From an uncultured Treponema sp. (lineage in GTDB: Bacteria > Spirochaetota > Spirochaetia > Treponematales > Treponemataceae): a stretch of DNA of 64,000 nucleotides. Under the pieces are notes generated by a model, which was given only the letters and a program-made list of their open reading frames with translations, searched no databases and was not told where the DNA came from. The stretch spans positions 1-64,000 of the forward strand of contig NZ_CAMHSK010000016.1 of the NCBI RefSeq assembly GCF_946187725.1, in the 5' to 3' direction. The translations under genes were made by a program, and so were the position numbers. Shown here piece by piece: positions 8,357-17,571 of this stretch (positions are counted from its first letter, which is position 1; each line of letters opens with the position of its first letter).

Positions 8357-9061
8357 TTACGGCAGATAATCAGGGCGGATGTTCTTCAAAGCGAGGAGCA
8401 TCCGCTTTTTTTGTGCGTTGTCGCCATTTGTAAGCACATCGAGACGGCGGCGGACTTCCTTACGGCCAGAATTATCCTGATAAGTGCAGGTGCAAGTCTG
8501 ACTTTTCCAGCCTTCACTTTCAGCATGAGCGATAATTTCACTGACAGGCACGTAATAAAGCGGACGGATTATTTTTACAGGATATTTTTCATACTGCATG
8601 GACGGCGGCATTGTTTCGAGAGTGCCCTTGTTGAGAGCGTTCATCAAAAGCGTTTCCAATGCATCGTCAAGGTGATGGCCAAGGGCGACATGGGTAAAAC
8701 CGTTCCTGGCGGCATATTCGTTAAGTTCTTTACGCCGCTGCATCGAGCACCAGAAGCAGTTCATTTTGCGGCCAGGCTTTACCCTTTCCAAAGTATTCAC
8801 ATCAAGAGTCTGAAGATTTACTCCCCAGTTTTCAAAAGTTGCACGCAACGATGGTGAAAACTCGTCAGCGAAATCAGTATGAATGTACAAAGCAGTAAAA
8901 TCAAAATGCTCATTCCTTCGTTTCATCCTGTTTGCAAAATACTCGATGAGCAGAGTGGAGTCCTTTCCCCCGCTCGCTCCAACAAGAATTTTTGCTCCCT
9001 CAGGAATCATGTCATAATCATAAACGGCTTTGTCAATTAAACTGAAAATCTTTGGCTGCAT
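8357..9061 (-). CDS. ttcA: TtcA-like tRNA 2-thiocytidine synthetase (PP-loop ATPase)
   Basis: The family adenylates and thiolates cytidine 32 of tRNAs using an iron-sulfur cluster. The PP-loop SGGKDS is at residues 30-35. The cluster cysteines CFWC are at 102 and 105, followed by the LGHHLDDALET segment and a late CTCT pair that can give the third cluster ligand, next to an Arg-rich C-terminus (GRKEVRRRL). At 234 residues it is shorter than E. coli TtcA (about 310). I place the start at the ATG at 9061; a TTG five codons earlier would lie within the -10 element. There is no Shine-Dalgarno sequence and the -10 is six bases away, so the message is probably leaderless. Other TtcA/TilS-like thiolases remain possible. 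Confidence 0.8.
   Translation of the reverse strand: MQPKIFSLIDKAVYDYDMIPEGAKILVGASGGKDSTLLIEYFANRMKRRNEHFDFTALYIHTDFADEFSPSLRATFENWGVNLQTLDVNTLERVKPGRKMNCFWCSMQRRKELNEYAARNGFTHVALGHHLDDALETLLMNALNKGTLETMPPSMQYEKYPVKIIRPLYYVPVSEIIAHAESEGWKSQTCTCTYQDNSGRKEVRRRLDVLTNGDNAQKKRMLLALKNIRPDYLP
8375..8412 (+). terminator. Terminator of pncB inside the convergent ttcA gene
   Basis: GCGGATG and CATCCGC form a 7-bp stem followed by seven T. It lies entirely within the last codons of the ttcA-like gene on the other strand. Confidence 0.8.
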
Positions 9062-9067
9062 AAGAAA

Positions 9068-9095
9068 ATTATACAAAAAATCACTTCAGTATCAA
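9068..9095 (-). promoter_or_regulatory. Promoter of ttcA-like gene, leaderless position
   Basis: On the minus strand TTGATA, a 16-base spacer and TATAAT are followed by six bases and the ATG. The promoter overlaps the last codons of the upstream regulator gene. Confidence 0.75.
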
Positions 9096-9854
9096 GCGAT
9101 AAAATCCAGTCCTTGGCCGAACGAGACAGAGCGGACACAGAGGAATTTTCATCAGGCTTTTTCTTAACCGTGAAATGTAAGCATAAGTCACATTTTTTCG
9201 GGATTTCTCACTTTTTCCAGATAAATCCAAACAGCTTGAGATTTCATCAATGGACACTTCCCGACGGCGATTTTTGTACATAAATGACAAAAGATGAAAC
9301 ACGGATGGAGAAAAGGAATTTTTGTTCAAAACATGCTCAAGCAGATTTTCTCTCTTTGATTTTACAATAAGTTTTTCAGAAGGCAGGGATGCAGGCAAAT
9401 CTTCAAAATCATTTTTTAGTAAAGGCGGGGTGTAAAGCAGAGATTTCAGTTCATCATTTTGTAAAGCAAGACTTATCTTATTAAACAAAAGGATTTTATC
9501 ATGAAATGTCTGATTATTGAAATGCAATTCATTATCAGAAATCCAATTCGCAATCATCGCGTCCTTCCCCTGCACTTTTTCACCAAAAAGCAGCACAGGT
9601 ATTATCAGATTTTTCGATGCAAGCAAATTGAAAATTAACTCAGAAAAACCCTTGTACAGGGCGTAATCAAGAATAATCACATCCGGATGATGAGCCCCAA
9701 GAATCACTTTCTGCAGAAGACTCAAACCGTCTTCGCAAAAATCAAGGGAAACTCTTTCATCAGAAAGCAATCCACACAAAACCTCAAAAGGCTTTCTCTC
9801 CCGACCAGAACATAAAAACCTCAAAACTTTCTCCAATAAATGAGGGAGTCTCAA
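9081..9854 (-). CDS. Response-regulator-like protein with winged-helix output domain
   Basis: Residues about 10-125 look like a divergent CheY-type receiver: the LDY segment after DVII carries a possible phospho-acceptor aspartate, but the usual acidic pair at the N-terminus is missing. Residues about 165-257 resemble an OmpR/PhoB-type winged helix (NSFSPSVFHLLSFM, the VSIDEISSCLD helix and YAYISRLRKSL), ending in GFYRLILK. No histidine kinase is adjacent. The start is uncertain: the first available codon is a TTG at 9854 and the nearest Shine-Dalgarno-like GGAAGGAG is 19 bases before it. Targets are unknown. The ttcA-like gene follows 19 bases downstream but has its own promoter. Confidence 0.6.
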   Translation of the reverse strand: MRLPHLLEKVLRFLCSGRERKPFEVLCGLLSDERVSLDFCEDGLSLLQKVILGAHHPDVIILDYALYKGFSELIFNLLASKNLIIPVLLFGEKVQGKDAMIANWISDNELHFNNQTFHDKILLFNKISLALQNDELKSLLYTPPLLKNDFEDLPASLPSEKLIVKSKRENLLEHVLNKNSFSPSVFHLLSFMYKNRRREVSIDEISSCLDLSGKSEKSRKNVTYAYISRLRKSLMKIPLCPLCLVRPRTGFYRLILK

Positions 9855-10074
9855 AAATCCGGCTCTTTTAAAACTCCTTCCAAATTTTCTCCTCTGCTCC
9901 TTGCGCGCACCAGAGAACAGACAGAGTTTTTAAACTTATTTATATATTCGGAAGATAAAAACGACAACTTTATGGATTATTCCGATATGGTTAACAAATT
10001 TTTATTATCGACTTCATTTAAAATGAGTTTAGTAAATTTTTCTCATTTTAAATTTATAGATTCAATTTTTCATT
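9855..10074. other. AT-rich intergenic stretch without a recognised gene
   Basis: This stretch upstream of the regulator gene is strongly AT-rich, with a small inverted pair of AAATGAG / CTCATTT elements near 10021-10050. A 91-residue plus-strand frame crosses it but shows no family features and no Shine-Dalgarno site. I see no convincing promoter. Confidence 0.5.
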
Positions 10075-10263
10075 CGCCCGAACTGCGAAGCAGGTCGTTA
10101 CCGAGTGGAAATTAAACCTACGGATTCAACTTCCATTCGCCCGAACTGCGAAGCAGGTCGCTACAGAATGGAAGTTGAACCTACGGGTTCAACTTCCATT
10201 CGCCCGAACTGCGAAGCAGGTCGCTACAGAATGGAAGTTGAACCTACGGGTTCAACTTCCATT
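10075..10263. repeat. Three tandem 63-bp palindromic repeats at the end of lptD
   Basis: Copies start at 10075, 10138 and 10201. The second and third are identical; the first differs at six positions. Each unit contains a small imperfect palindrome, CGAaCTGCgaaGCAGgTCG. A large hairpin with 16-bp arms (GAATGGAAGTTGAACC and its complement, loop TACG) spans 10166-10201 and 10229-10264. In the first copy (10103-10138) the left arm is decayed. The last copy contains the final codons and stop of lptD. The organisation resembles REP/BIME elements, and the hairpins could also act in transcript ending or stability. Confidence 0.85.
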
Positions 10264-13200
10264 CCCCATACTCATCGACAATCTGTGTCTTCATGCTTGC
10301 AAGAGGTCTCCATGCGACACTGATTGAAAAGTACGGACTGAAATCATAATATGATTTACCGTCAGTGCGGTTGTAACCCGTTGAAGAACTTGTCATCAGG
10401 CGAGGCTTGATTGAAAACGAGCAGTTTAAATCCCAGTCATCAAGGTCATGCGTAACATCGATTTTAAGGCTCTGAATCTTGAATGCACTCGACTTTCGCT
10501 TTTCTTCATCATCGAAGCGGAACGAATCAAGCAAATCCTGCAAAATATTGCGCTCGCCCTTTCCCATGTATTTTTCTGCATATTCCGCATCGCTACAAAA
10601 ATACCTGTAAATGATGCTGTTCCTTGATTCTGCACTGAAAGATATGTTGAGGAAACTGTTTACCTTGAATGTAAGTGACGGAACAAAACGGAAATAGCTG
10701 TTTGTCGGACGGACAAAATCATAAACCGCATTCATAGAAAGCGACGGAGCCCATGAAATACGATCTTTCAGATATTTGAATGTCTTTGAGCTGCTTGAAT
10801 ATGAAAGGCTGAACTGATAAGGCTGGAATTCCTTTTCGCTGTTGGCAGTCCAGCCCTTACTGATTATCGTTCCATCAGATTTTTTTTCTGTTACGAAATT
10901 GTAGCCGGTTATGTAAGAAGAAGAATAAGAAGCCTGCAAGCCGTAACCAGAAAGCGAGAATTTGAGCGATTCGTGCTCTTCTTCCTCTAAATCATAAGTG
11001 TAGGATTGAGTAAATTTGAGTTTATTTGAGAACAGGCTGACAGAAAGAGACTGAGTGAAATCATCTTTTACCCAGGTGTCATCATCCTTGCTTTTCTGAT
11101 GAATTCCTGTTCCAGCAGTGAAAGTCGTGTATGGGAAGCCAAGAGTCAGTGTGCCCTTGTAAGAGTCAACCTGAGGCGGAAGCGTAGTCGTTAGAGAGAG
11201 CGTCTGGTAAACCTTTTTGTTAAATTCTTTGGCACCGAAAACGAAATTCAAGTTGTGAACAGTGAGACAGTCTTCATCGGTTAAATCTGGCTTGTGGTAA
11301 TCCCAGTCAGGATTGTCGCCGTCTCCAATAAATTCCGTACGAATCATCTTGATTGTCGTGTTCCAGGTCAGTGAAGTATCTGAAAAAGTATCGATATAAT
11401 AGAATGGTCTGAAAGTAAGCGCATTTACATCAGTCAAATCGAGTTTTCGTGCAGTGTAGTCAGATTTTTTAACAGATGTCGCAGAACTTTCAGTGTAACC
11501 GCCTTCAGCAGTAGTATCAGTAATCTTCAAATAAGGATGAGACTGATAAATCGGATTGAAAGTAAAAGTGTCTGTAAGCGAAACAAAACTGTCTCTGTAA
11601 CCAATTTTGCTCGTAACGGTGGTTGGAGCCTTGACCTGAATATAGGTTGACTGCATATCGTTCCAGTCAAAATCTTCCGGAGTCTTTAAGATTGAAGAAG
11701 AATAGGAAAACTGTGATGTAAAATCAGGAGAAACAGAATATCCAAGCGAATAAGAAATTCCGTTAACAGATGTCGTTGAAAAAGAAGGCGTCGTAATTGA
11801 AGGAAGATAGCTTTCCGCGAGAAGAGGTTCTTTTGCTTCGGCTTCATCAGATTCGCTGCTTTGTGAGTCATTTTTAGCATCGGTTTCTGATTCAGACTTT
11901 GACTCATCTTTTTTTTCTGAAACATCAAGCTCTTCAGGCGGATTGATTGCTACACTCTGAGAGGAAGATTTTTTGGACTTTGACTTTGCAGGAAGCTGAA
12001 AGAGAGTGCCTGAAATTCTTCCGCCCAGTTTTACAGGAGTAATCTGAGACGGATAGTAGAATTTTCGCTCCGGGGTGTATGTCGACCATGAAGAATCAGA
12101 AGCATATCGGTCATCATAACGCAATTCCTCATTCGCTTTTGAAGAATAGACAATTGACGAGCTGAATGAAGAAAGAGAAAGCGATGAAATATACGGATTG
12201 AGGATTTCAGGAACCTTAAAGGTATAAGAACCTGAAGCACTCCATGTAAAGGATGAAGTTTCGGTTACAGTGATTTCGTCATTTGAAACATCCGTGCCAC
12301 CGCCCGACATCGCAAAATCAATCCAGTCCATCGTTTCGGCACGGGTATTGAAATCATAGTTAAAATAAGGATCTGAATAAACAGGCATCGTAAAAGTGAG
12401 CGAGAACGGTTTTGCGACAGTGAATTTGAGGTTTGCCTGATAACGAAAAGGCATCTCAATTCCCATGAAATTTGACTTATCGTTGATGATTTCACCAGCC
12501 GTATTCTTAGCAAGGTAAACGGAATTGTTGCGAAATACAGTATTCGAAAAACCAAGTTCCAGATTTGCCGAAAGATTTGTTATGAAGGTCTTTGGGGCAA
12601 AAACTCCATCGAAACCGACCATTGCGCCCATATTCGCATAGTAGTCAGCCATGATTTTGAAGTATTTTGAAGTGTCGCCTTTATAATCTTCATCGAGATT
12701 GTGGAGAACAAGGCCTTCTCGCCGCTGCTCTTTCATCGAGCTTGTGTTCATGAAGCTGAAAAAATTGATTTTATCATCATCCGAAGAAGAACTTGAACTG
12801 CTTGAATTCAGCTTTGAATTGATGTCAGCAGAACTCAACGCAGATGAAGGTTTTCTTCCATAGAGATAGGTCGTTGTGTTGATGTAATAACCTTCGCGCA
12901 CACGGAAACCAAAGGTCGGATTGAAGATAAGCTCGTCCTTAGGATAATAAAAAGCCGGAAGATAAAGAAGCGGAACCCGGCCGACAAAAAGCCTTGCATT
13001 AAGAAAGGCAAATTCACCGCCTGGTAAAAGCCAGATTCGGGTTGCACGGATACGCCAGTGCGGATTTTCGTCATCACAGAAAGTAAGTTCGCCAGATTTA
13101 AAAGCAATCGTTCCGCCAGAATCGCGGCCAAAGACATCAGAAGCAACGATAAGCGTTGAGCCTGAAGGAAGGTTGATTGCATCACTGGAGGTCTGAACAG

Positions 13201-13570
13201 CCCGTCCGTTGTCAAAAACACCTTCAAGAGTGGCGGTATTGAAAAGAAGGCTCGAAGCCGTGATTGTTTCACCGCCAGCGCTTCCACCTGTCTGAGTGAG
13301 AGAAACGCTTCCTTCTGCAAAAAGCATCTCTGTAGAGCGGTTATAATTGATTCTTTCAGCATTGATTGTTGTTTTAGTGCTTCCCCGCGTAACGGAAATT
13401 TTTACATTTCCTGTAAGGACAATACAATCCTCACCGCTAACGGCATCCTTTGTATTTTCAACCTTCTGAGCCTGATCAATTGATATGACAGATTTTTCAC
13501 CATCTGCCGCAAAAACAGAAGCAGAAAGAAAAGAGAAAATCAAAACTGCAAGCAAAAAAACTTTTTTCAT
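10244..13570 (-). CDS. lptD: LptD-like outer membrane assembly protein (OstA family)
   Basis: The protein begins with a Sec signal peptide (MKKVFLLAVLIF...VFA). It continues with an OstA-type jellyroll domain at about residues 25-200, with phrases such as LTGNVKISV and AERINYN, then a long region that reads like a beta-barrel: alternating aromatic and polar strands and many SYSSS-type segments. The YLPAFYYPKDE segment after the jellyroll is typical of LptD. The length of 1108 residues exceeds the usual 750-900, partly because of a Ser/Glu/Asp-rich insertion around residues 540-590. The family inserts lipopolysaccharide in the outer membrane; whether this organism makes LPS cannot be read here. 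The last residues (EWKLNP) are encoded by repeat DNA. It lies 97 bases downstream of uvrA with a hairpin element in between. No clear Shine-Dalgarno sequence precedes the ATG. Confidence 0.8.
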   Translation of the reverse strand: MKKVFLLAVLIFSFLSASVFAADGEKSVISIDQAQKVENTKDAVSGEDCIVLTGNVKISVTRGSTKTTINAERINYNRSTEMLFAEGSVSLTQTGGSAGGETITASSLLFNTATLEGVFDNGRAVQTSSDAINLPSGSTLIVASDVFGRDSGGTIAFKSGELTFCDDENPHWRIRATRIWLLPGGEFAFLNARLFVGRVPLLYLPAFYYPKDELIFNPTFGFRVREGYYINTTTYLYGRKPSSALSSADINSKLNSSSSSSSSDDDKINFFSFMNTSSMKEQRREGLVLHNLDEDYKGDTSKYFKIMADYYANMGAMVGFDGVFAPKTFITNLSANLELGFSNTVFRNNSVYLAKNTAGEIINDKSNFMGIEMPFRYQANLKFTVAKPFSLTFTMPVYSDPYFNYDFNTRAETMDWIDFAMSGGGTDVSNDEITVTETSSFTWSASGSYTFKVPEILNPYISSLSLSSFSSSIVYSSKANEELRYDDRYASDSSWSTYTPERKFYYPSQITPVKLGGRISGTLFQLPAKSKSKKSSSQSVAINPPEELDVSEKKDESKSESETDAKNDSQSSESDEAEAKEPLLAESYLPSITTPSFSTTSVNGISYSLGYSVSPDFTSQFSYSSSILKTPEDFDWNDMQSTYIQVKAPTTVTSKIGYRDSFVSLTDTFTFNPIYQSHPYLKITDTTAEGGYTESSATSVKKSDYTARKLDLTDVNALTFRPFYYIDTFSDTSLTWNTTIKMIRTEFIGDGDNPDWDYHKPDLTDEDCLTVHNLNFVFGAKEFNKKVYQTLSLTTTLPPQVDSYKGTLTLGFPYTTFTAGTGIHQKSKDDDTWVKDDFTQSLSVSLFSNKLKFTQSYTYDLEEEEHESLKFSLSGYGLQASYSSSYITGYNFVTEKKSDGTIISKGWTANSEKEFQPYQFSLSYSSSSKTFKYLKDRISWAPSLSMNAVYDFVRPTNSYFRFVPSLTFKVNSFLNISFSAESRNSIIYRYFCSDAEYAEKYMGKGERNILQDLLDSFRFDDEEKRKSSAFKIQSLKIDVTHDLDDWDLNCSFSIKPRLMTSSSTGYNRTDGKSYYDFSPYFSISVAWRPLASMKTQIVDEYGEWKLNP

Positions 13571-13578
13571 ATTTTCAA

Positions 13579-13690
13579 ACGGGGTTTTAGGGGCAAAGCC
13601 CCTAGGCGAAAGGGGTACGACGCAACGAAGTGCGGCGTAGGGGAAAGGCTTTTCCCCTGCCCAATTGCTAATTGCTAACTGCTAGCTCCT
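13579..13690. repeat. Triple-hairpin intergenic element overlapping the uvrA stop
   Basis: Three hairpins lie in a row: AGGGGC-AAA-GCCCCT (13589-13603), an imperfect pair ACGaCGCA / TGCGgCGT (13617-13638) and AGGGGAAA / TTTCCCCT (about 13638-13657). A short direct repeat of AATTGCT follows at 13662-13675. The edge of the element supplies the last codons and the stop of uvrA. Its build suggests a dispersed repeat family, which needs a genome search to confirm. Confidence 0.65.
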
Positions 13691-16592
13691 TATGTCCGTG
13701 TTTCAAGGTGTCCTCGATGAATTTTCCGGTGTAGCTGCCGGTTTCCTGCCAGCGAGAGGCAAGTTCTTCCGGGGTGCCGGTGTCTACGATTTGACCGCCT
13801 TTGTTTCCGCCGTCGGGGCCAAGATCGATTATGTAGTCAGCCTGTGCGATTACATCAAGGTTATGTTCTATCATAACGACAGAATTTCCCTTGTCAACAA
13901 GCCTCTGAATTACATCCATTAAAACCTTTACATCAGCAAAATGAAGGCCTGTAGTCGGTTCATCAAGAATGTAGAGCGTTTTGCCTGTTGAAGGCCGTGC
14001 AAGCTCCGTCGCAAGTTTGACTCGCTGAGCCTCACCGCCTGAAAGAGTGAGCGCCGACTGACCAAGCTGAATGTAGCCCAAACCGACACTCTTTAAGGTT
14101 TCAAGTTTTCGCGCCACATGAGGAATCGCATTGAAAAAATCAGCGGCTTCTTCAATCGTCATGTTGAGGACATCAGAAATATTTTTGCCCTTATAACACA
14201 CATCCAGAGTTTCCTGATTAAAGCGATGACCGTGACAGACATCGCACTGAATGAATACATCTGGCAGGAAGTTCATTTCGATAGTGATTGTACCCGCACC
14301 CTGACAGTTTTCGCAGCGGCCGCCCTTTACGTTGAAGCTGAAACGGCCGGATTTATAACCGCGTGCCTTTGAATCAGGCAAAGAAGCATAAAGCTCACGG
14401 ATTGAATCAAAAACGCCCACATAAGTGACAGGATTACTTCGTGGAGTGCGTCCTATCGGTGACTGGTCAATATTGATTACCTTGTCGATATTTTCGATTC
14501 CGTCGATTGAATCATGCTCGCCTGCCCTGTAATTAGTTCTCATGAGAGTGTTAGACACGACAGGATAGAAAACATCGCTGAGCAAAGTTGATTTGCCGCT
14601 TCCAGAAACGCCCGTAATACAGGTAAAAGTTCCAAGAGGAATGTCAACGCTCACATTCTTAAGATTATGCTCACGAACGCCCTTGATTGAAATGAATTTA
14701 CCGTTGCCGCGCCGCCTTTCTTTTGGAATCGGCATAAAAAGAGTGCCATTGAGATACTGACCCGTAAGACTTTCGCCCACCTTCATGACCTGCTCAGGAG
14801 TGCCCGAAGCGATAACATTTCCGCCGTGAACGCCAGCCCCAGGACCGATGTCAACGAGCCAGTCAGCAGTGCGCAAAGTCTGCTCATCATGCTCAACGAC
14901 AATAACTGTATTTTTTAAATCACGGAGATATGTGAGGGTTTGAATGAGTCTCTCGTTATCCCGCTGATGAAGTCCGATTGAAGGCTCGTCAAGAATGTAC
15001 ATTACGCCCGTAAGGCCAGAGCCAATCTGAGTCGCGAGACGGATTCGCTGAGCTTCGCCGCCACTCAAAGTACCAGCCGATCGTTCCAAAGTGAGGTAAT
15101 CAAGACCGACATTCTTTAAGAAAGTAAGCCGTGCCTTAATCTCCTTGAGGATTTGAGAAGAAATGAGCTTTTCAGTTTCAGTAAGCTCAAGAGATTCGAT
15201 AAAATCGAGACTTTCAATCACGCTGAACGCACAAAGCTCAATGATATTTTTACCGCCGATTGTGACCCCCAACGCTTCCTTTCGGAGCCTCTTTCCGTGA
15301 CAGCAGGTACATTCAGAAACAGACATGAACCGCTCTTCCATACGGACACGCTGACTTTCGCCCCATGCTTCAGCATGCCGCCGCTTCATGTCAGCTAAGA
15401 TTCCAATCCACGGCCTTTTGTACTCAGAAAAGCCTTCACCACTCTGCTTGCGGTAAATCCACTTCATGATTTTAGTATCATCGCCATTCCAAAGAAAATC
15501 GCGCTGGCTGTCAGTCAAATCTTTTATCGGAGTATCGAGAGAAAATCCGCCAGTCTGTGCGATTGCGCCAAAAAGAGACTTGTTCCATTCACTGTCAGGA
15601 TTATAGAAAGGAAAAGCACCTTCATTGAAAGAAAGTTCTGAATCAGGCAGAATTTTTGAAGAATCCCACTCCATTTTTTCGCCGATACCGGTACATTCCG
15701 GGCAGGCACCAAAAGGATTGTTAAAAGAAAAAAGACGCGGCTGAAGTTCAGGAATTGAGATTCCGCAGTCAGGACATGCATTTTTCTGGCTGAAAAAAAC
15801 TTCTTCTTCGTGATAGCCCTTTTCGCTTTCATCTTCAACACGCCGCAAAACAATCAAAACACCGTTCGCAGCCTGAAGTGCCGCCTCAACACTTTCCGCA
15901 AGACGCTTTCGTGAATCTTCCTTGAGAGCAATTCGATCAACAACGATTTCGATAGTGTGCTTTTTCTGCTTGTCAAGCTTGATTGTATCATCAAGTTCAA
16001 CCATAAGGCCGTCAATTCGTGCGCGGACAAAGCCCGACTTCTGCGCATCCTCGATAATCTTCTGATGCTCGCCTTTTTTTCCACGGATGACAGGGGCCAG
16101 CAAAGTGATTCGAGTGCCCTCGCCCCAGTTCAAGATTGTTCCGATAATCTGGTCTTCGCTCTGTTCTTTAATTTCCCGGCCGCAGTTCGGACAGTGAGCG
16201 TGACCGATTCTTGCAAAAAGAAGCCTGTAATAGTCGTAAATTTCAGTGACCGTGCCCACCGTTGAGCGCGGATTGTTGTGAGTAGTTTTTTGTTCGATTG
16301 AAATTGCCGGAGAAAGCCCTTCGATTAAATCAACATCGGGCTTATCCATGCTGCCCAAAAATTGCCGTGCGTAGCTCGAAAGACTCTCCATGTAACGCCG
16401 CTGCCCTTCAGCAAAAAGCGTGTCAAAAGCAAGTGAAGATTTACCAGAACCAGAAAGCCCGGAAATTACGACCAACTTGTGCCGCGGAATCTCCACACTG
16501 ATATTTTTAAGGTTATGCTCGCGCGCCCCCTGAATTACAATTTTCTCACCTTCAACCTGATGAATGTTCTTATTATAGATAATATTACTCAC
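13668..16592 (-). CDS. uvrA: Excinuclease ABC subunit A
   Basis: This is the damage-recognition ATPase of nucleotide excision repair; it dimerises and loads UvrB. Its 974 residues show two ABC modules. The first has Walker [10 protein letters not shown] and signature [12 protein letters not shown]; the second has GVSGSGKST and [12 protein letters not shown]. Zinc-finger cysteines are seen in CPNCG, CPDCG, CECTGI-like and CENCQGAG segments. The start is a GTG at 16592, with TATAAT six bases before it and no Shine-Dalgarno site. The C-terminal LAVSN comes from repeat DNA. uvrB and uvrC are not in the window. Confidence 0.97.
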   Translation of the reverse strand: MSNIIYNKNIHQVEGEKIVIQGAREHNLKNISVEIPRHKLVVISGLSGSGKSSLAFDTLFAEGQRRYMESLSSYARQFLGSMDKPDVDLIEGLSPAISIEQKTTHNNPRSTVGTVTEIYDYYRLLFARIGHAHCPNCGREIKEQSEDQIIGTILNWGEGTRITLLAPVIRGKKGEHQKIIEDAQKSGFVRARIDGLMVELDDTIKLDKQKKHTIEIVVDRIALKEDSRKRLAESVEAALQAANGVLIVLRRVEDESEKGYHEEEVFFSQKNACPDCGISIPELQPRLFSFNNPFGACPECTGIGEKMEWDSSKILPDSELSFNEGAFPFYNPDSEWNKSLFGAIAQTGGFSLDTPIKDLTDSQRDFLWNGDDTKIMKWIYRKQSGEGFSEYKRPWIGILADMKRRHAEAWGESQRVRMEERFMSVSECTCCHGKRLRKEALGVTIGGKNIIELCAFSVIESLDFIESLELTETEKLISSQILKEIKARLTFLKNVGLDYLTLERSAGTLSGGEAQRIRLATQIGSGLTGVMYILDEPSIGLHQRDNERLIQTLTYLRDLKNTVIVVEHDEQTLRTADWLVDIGPGAGVHGGNVIASGTPEQVMKVGESLTGQYLNGTLFMPIPKERRRGNGKFISIKGVREHNLKNVSVDIPLGTFTCITGVSGSGKSTLLSDVFYPVVSNTLMRTNYRAGEHDSIDGIENIDKVINIDQSPIGRTPRSNPVTYVGVFDSIRELYASLPDSKARGYKSGRFSFNVKGGRCENCQGAGTITIEMNFLPDVFIQCDVCHGHRFNQETLDVCYKGKNISDVLNMTIEEAADFFNAIPHVARKLETLKSVGLGYIQLGQSALTLSGGEAQRVKLATELARPSTGKTLYILDEPTTGLHFADVKVLMDVIQRLVDKGNSVVMIEHNLDVIAQADYIIDLGPDGGNKGGQIVDTGTPEELASRWQETGSYTGKFIEDTLKHGHKELAVSN

Positions 16593-16598
16593 GCGGAT

Positions 16599-16604
16599 AT
16601 TATA
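16599..16604 (-). promoter_or_regulatory. -10 element of uvrA, leaderless position
   Basis: On the minus strand TATAAT is followed by six bases and the GTG start. No good -35 hexamer is visible, which lowers confidence. No SOS-box-like palindrome is recognised nearby. Confidence 0.55.
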
Positions 16605-16671
16605 GCGAAATGAGGGGAAAAATGAAAGTTATGTACTTCAGAAAGATTGAAGACTCATAAATTCAATGCTT

Positions 16672-17571
16672 CTAACACTTCATTTCATCCTTAAACGCAA
16701 GAACCTGTTCCAGAGGAAGCGAAACAGCCTGAGAAATCTGCTCTGGTGTTCCGAGATTCATGCGAAGCAGGTTTTTCGCATTTTCGATGGATTTGGCCTG
16801 TGCACCCTCTTTCCGACCTTCTTCTCGCCCCTCTTCCAGTCCTTCTTTCCGTCCTTCTTCCAGACCTTCTTCCCGACCTTCTGCCAGTCCTTCTTCCCGA
16901 GCGATTTCTTTTTCTTCATCGATTGTCTGCTGCCATGTCATATAAACCTTCCTCCATTTTTCGTTCTTTTTTGCACGCTCAACCTTTTCTTCGATTGTTT
17001 TTGCAAAACGACTTTCCGCGTGATTTCCCTTCAGAAAGTTGAAAAAATCTCTTTCTTCCAATGTTTTAAGTTTATCACAGTCCTTAGCATTAAAAAAGAC
17101 CTTATAGGTGCGATCGTTGAGGCTCAGATCTCTTTTTTGCCGGCATAGATTTTCAAAGAAATATACAGGCAGGCCTTTATTAAAGATGTCATCGAGACAA
17201 ATAAATACTATGTAAGAATCTTTCAGTTTGGAATACTTTTCACCTTTTGAAAGATTATCCATATCAATTACGCTCTGGTAATACCGCGCCCGCTTTGGAA
17301 GATTTTTTGTATCAGTTGTTTGCATCTCAATATCAAAAATTCTGCCGTCATCCTTTGTGAAAACATCGAACCGCACACTTTTTGATTCGAATCCCTCCTG
17401 CATCGTTTTTTCCATCTGAGGAACTTCAAGATGGTCGATTTTGATATGAAGAAGAAGTTCCAAAAGTTCTTTGCATAGTTCCGGTTCACTTTCCAAAATT
17501 TTACAGAACAAAAAATTGTCTGCGAATGTAAGTTCTTCCCAGCTTTTTGTTGATGACTTCAGTTTTCCCAT
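16672..17571 (-). CDS. PD-(D/E)XK nuclease-family transposase / Rpn-like protein
   Basis: The 299-residue protein has the layout of the family often annotated as PD-(D/E)XK nuclease family transposase. The N-terminal part (FADNFLFCKILE) is followed by the nuclease core VRFDVFTKDDGRIFDIEMQ, in which the D and the E-x-Q signature are present. Then come KRARYYQSVID and YIVFICLDD. Residues about 220-258 are a run of EEGR/EEGL/RKEG units, a hydrophilic coiled region encoded by near-repeats of 12 bases. The ATG follows AAAGGAG. Rpn relatives cut DNA and stimulate recombination; here that is family knowledge, not shown. No inverted-repeat ends typical of an insertion sequence surround it, so it may be a chromosomal Rpn-like nuclease. 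Confidence 0.8.
   Translation of the reverse strand: MGKLKSSTKSWEELTFADNFLFCKILESEPELCKELLELLLHIKIDHLEVPQMEKTMQEGFESKSVRFDVFTKDDGRIFDIEMQTTDTKNLPKRARYYQSVIDMDNLSKGEKYSKLKDSYIVFICLDDIFNKGLPVYFFENLCRQKRDLSLNDRTYKVFFNAKDCDKLKTLEERDFFNFLKGNHAESRFAKTIEEKVERAKKNEKWRKVYMTWQQTIDEEKEIAREEGLAEGREEGLEEGRKEGLEEGREEGRKEGAQAKSIENAKNLLRMNLGTPEQISQAVSLPLEQVLAFKDEMKC

Noticed and set aside
9840-10115. Plus-strand frame of 91 codons
   Set aside because: No family features, and its start overlaps the regulator gene. AT-rich low-information sequence.
10075-10263. CRISPR array
   Set aside because: The units are directly adjacent with no unique spacers, the whole 63-bp unit repeats, and no cas genes are present.
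10105-10323. Plus-strand repeat-encoded protein of 72 residues
   Set aside because: The frame is open only because the repeat period (63) is a multiple of three. It has no Shine-Dalgarno site and runs into lptD on the other strand.
16672-17571. Complete insertion sequence
   Set aside because: No terminal inverted repeats or target duplications were found around the PD-(D/E)XK gene.
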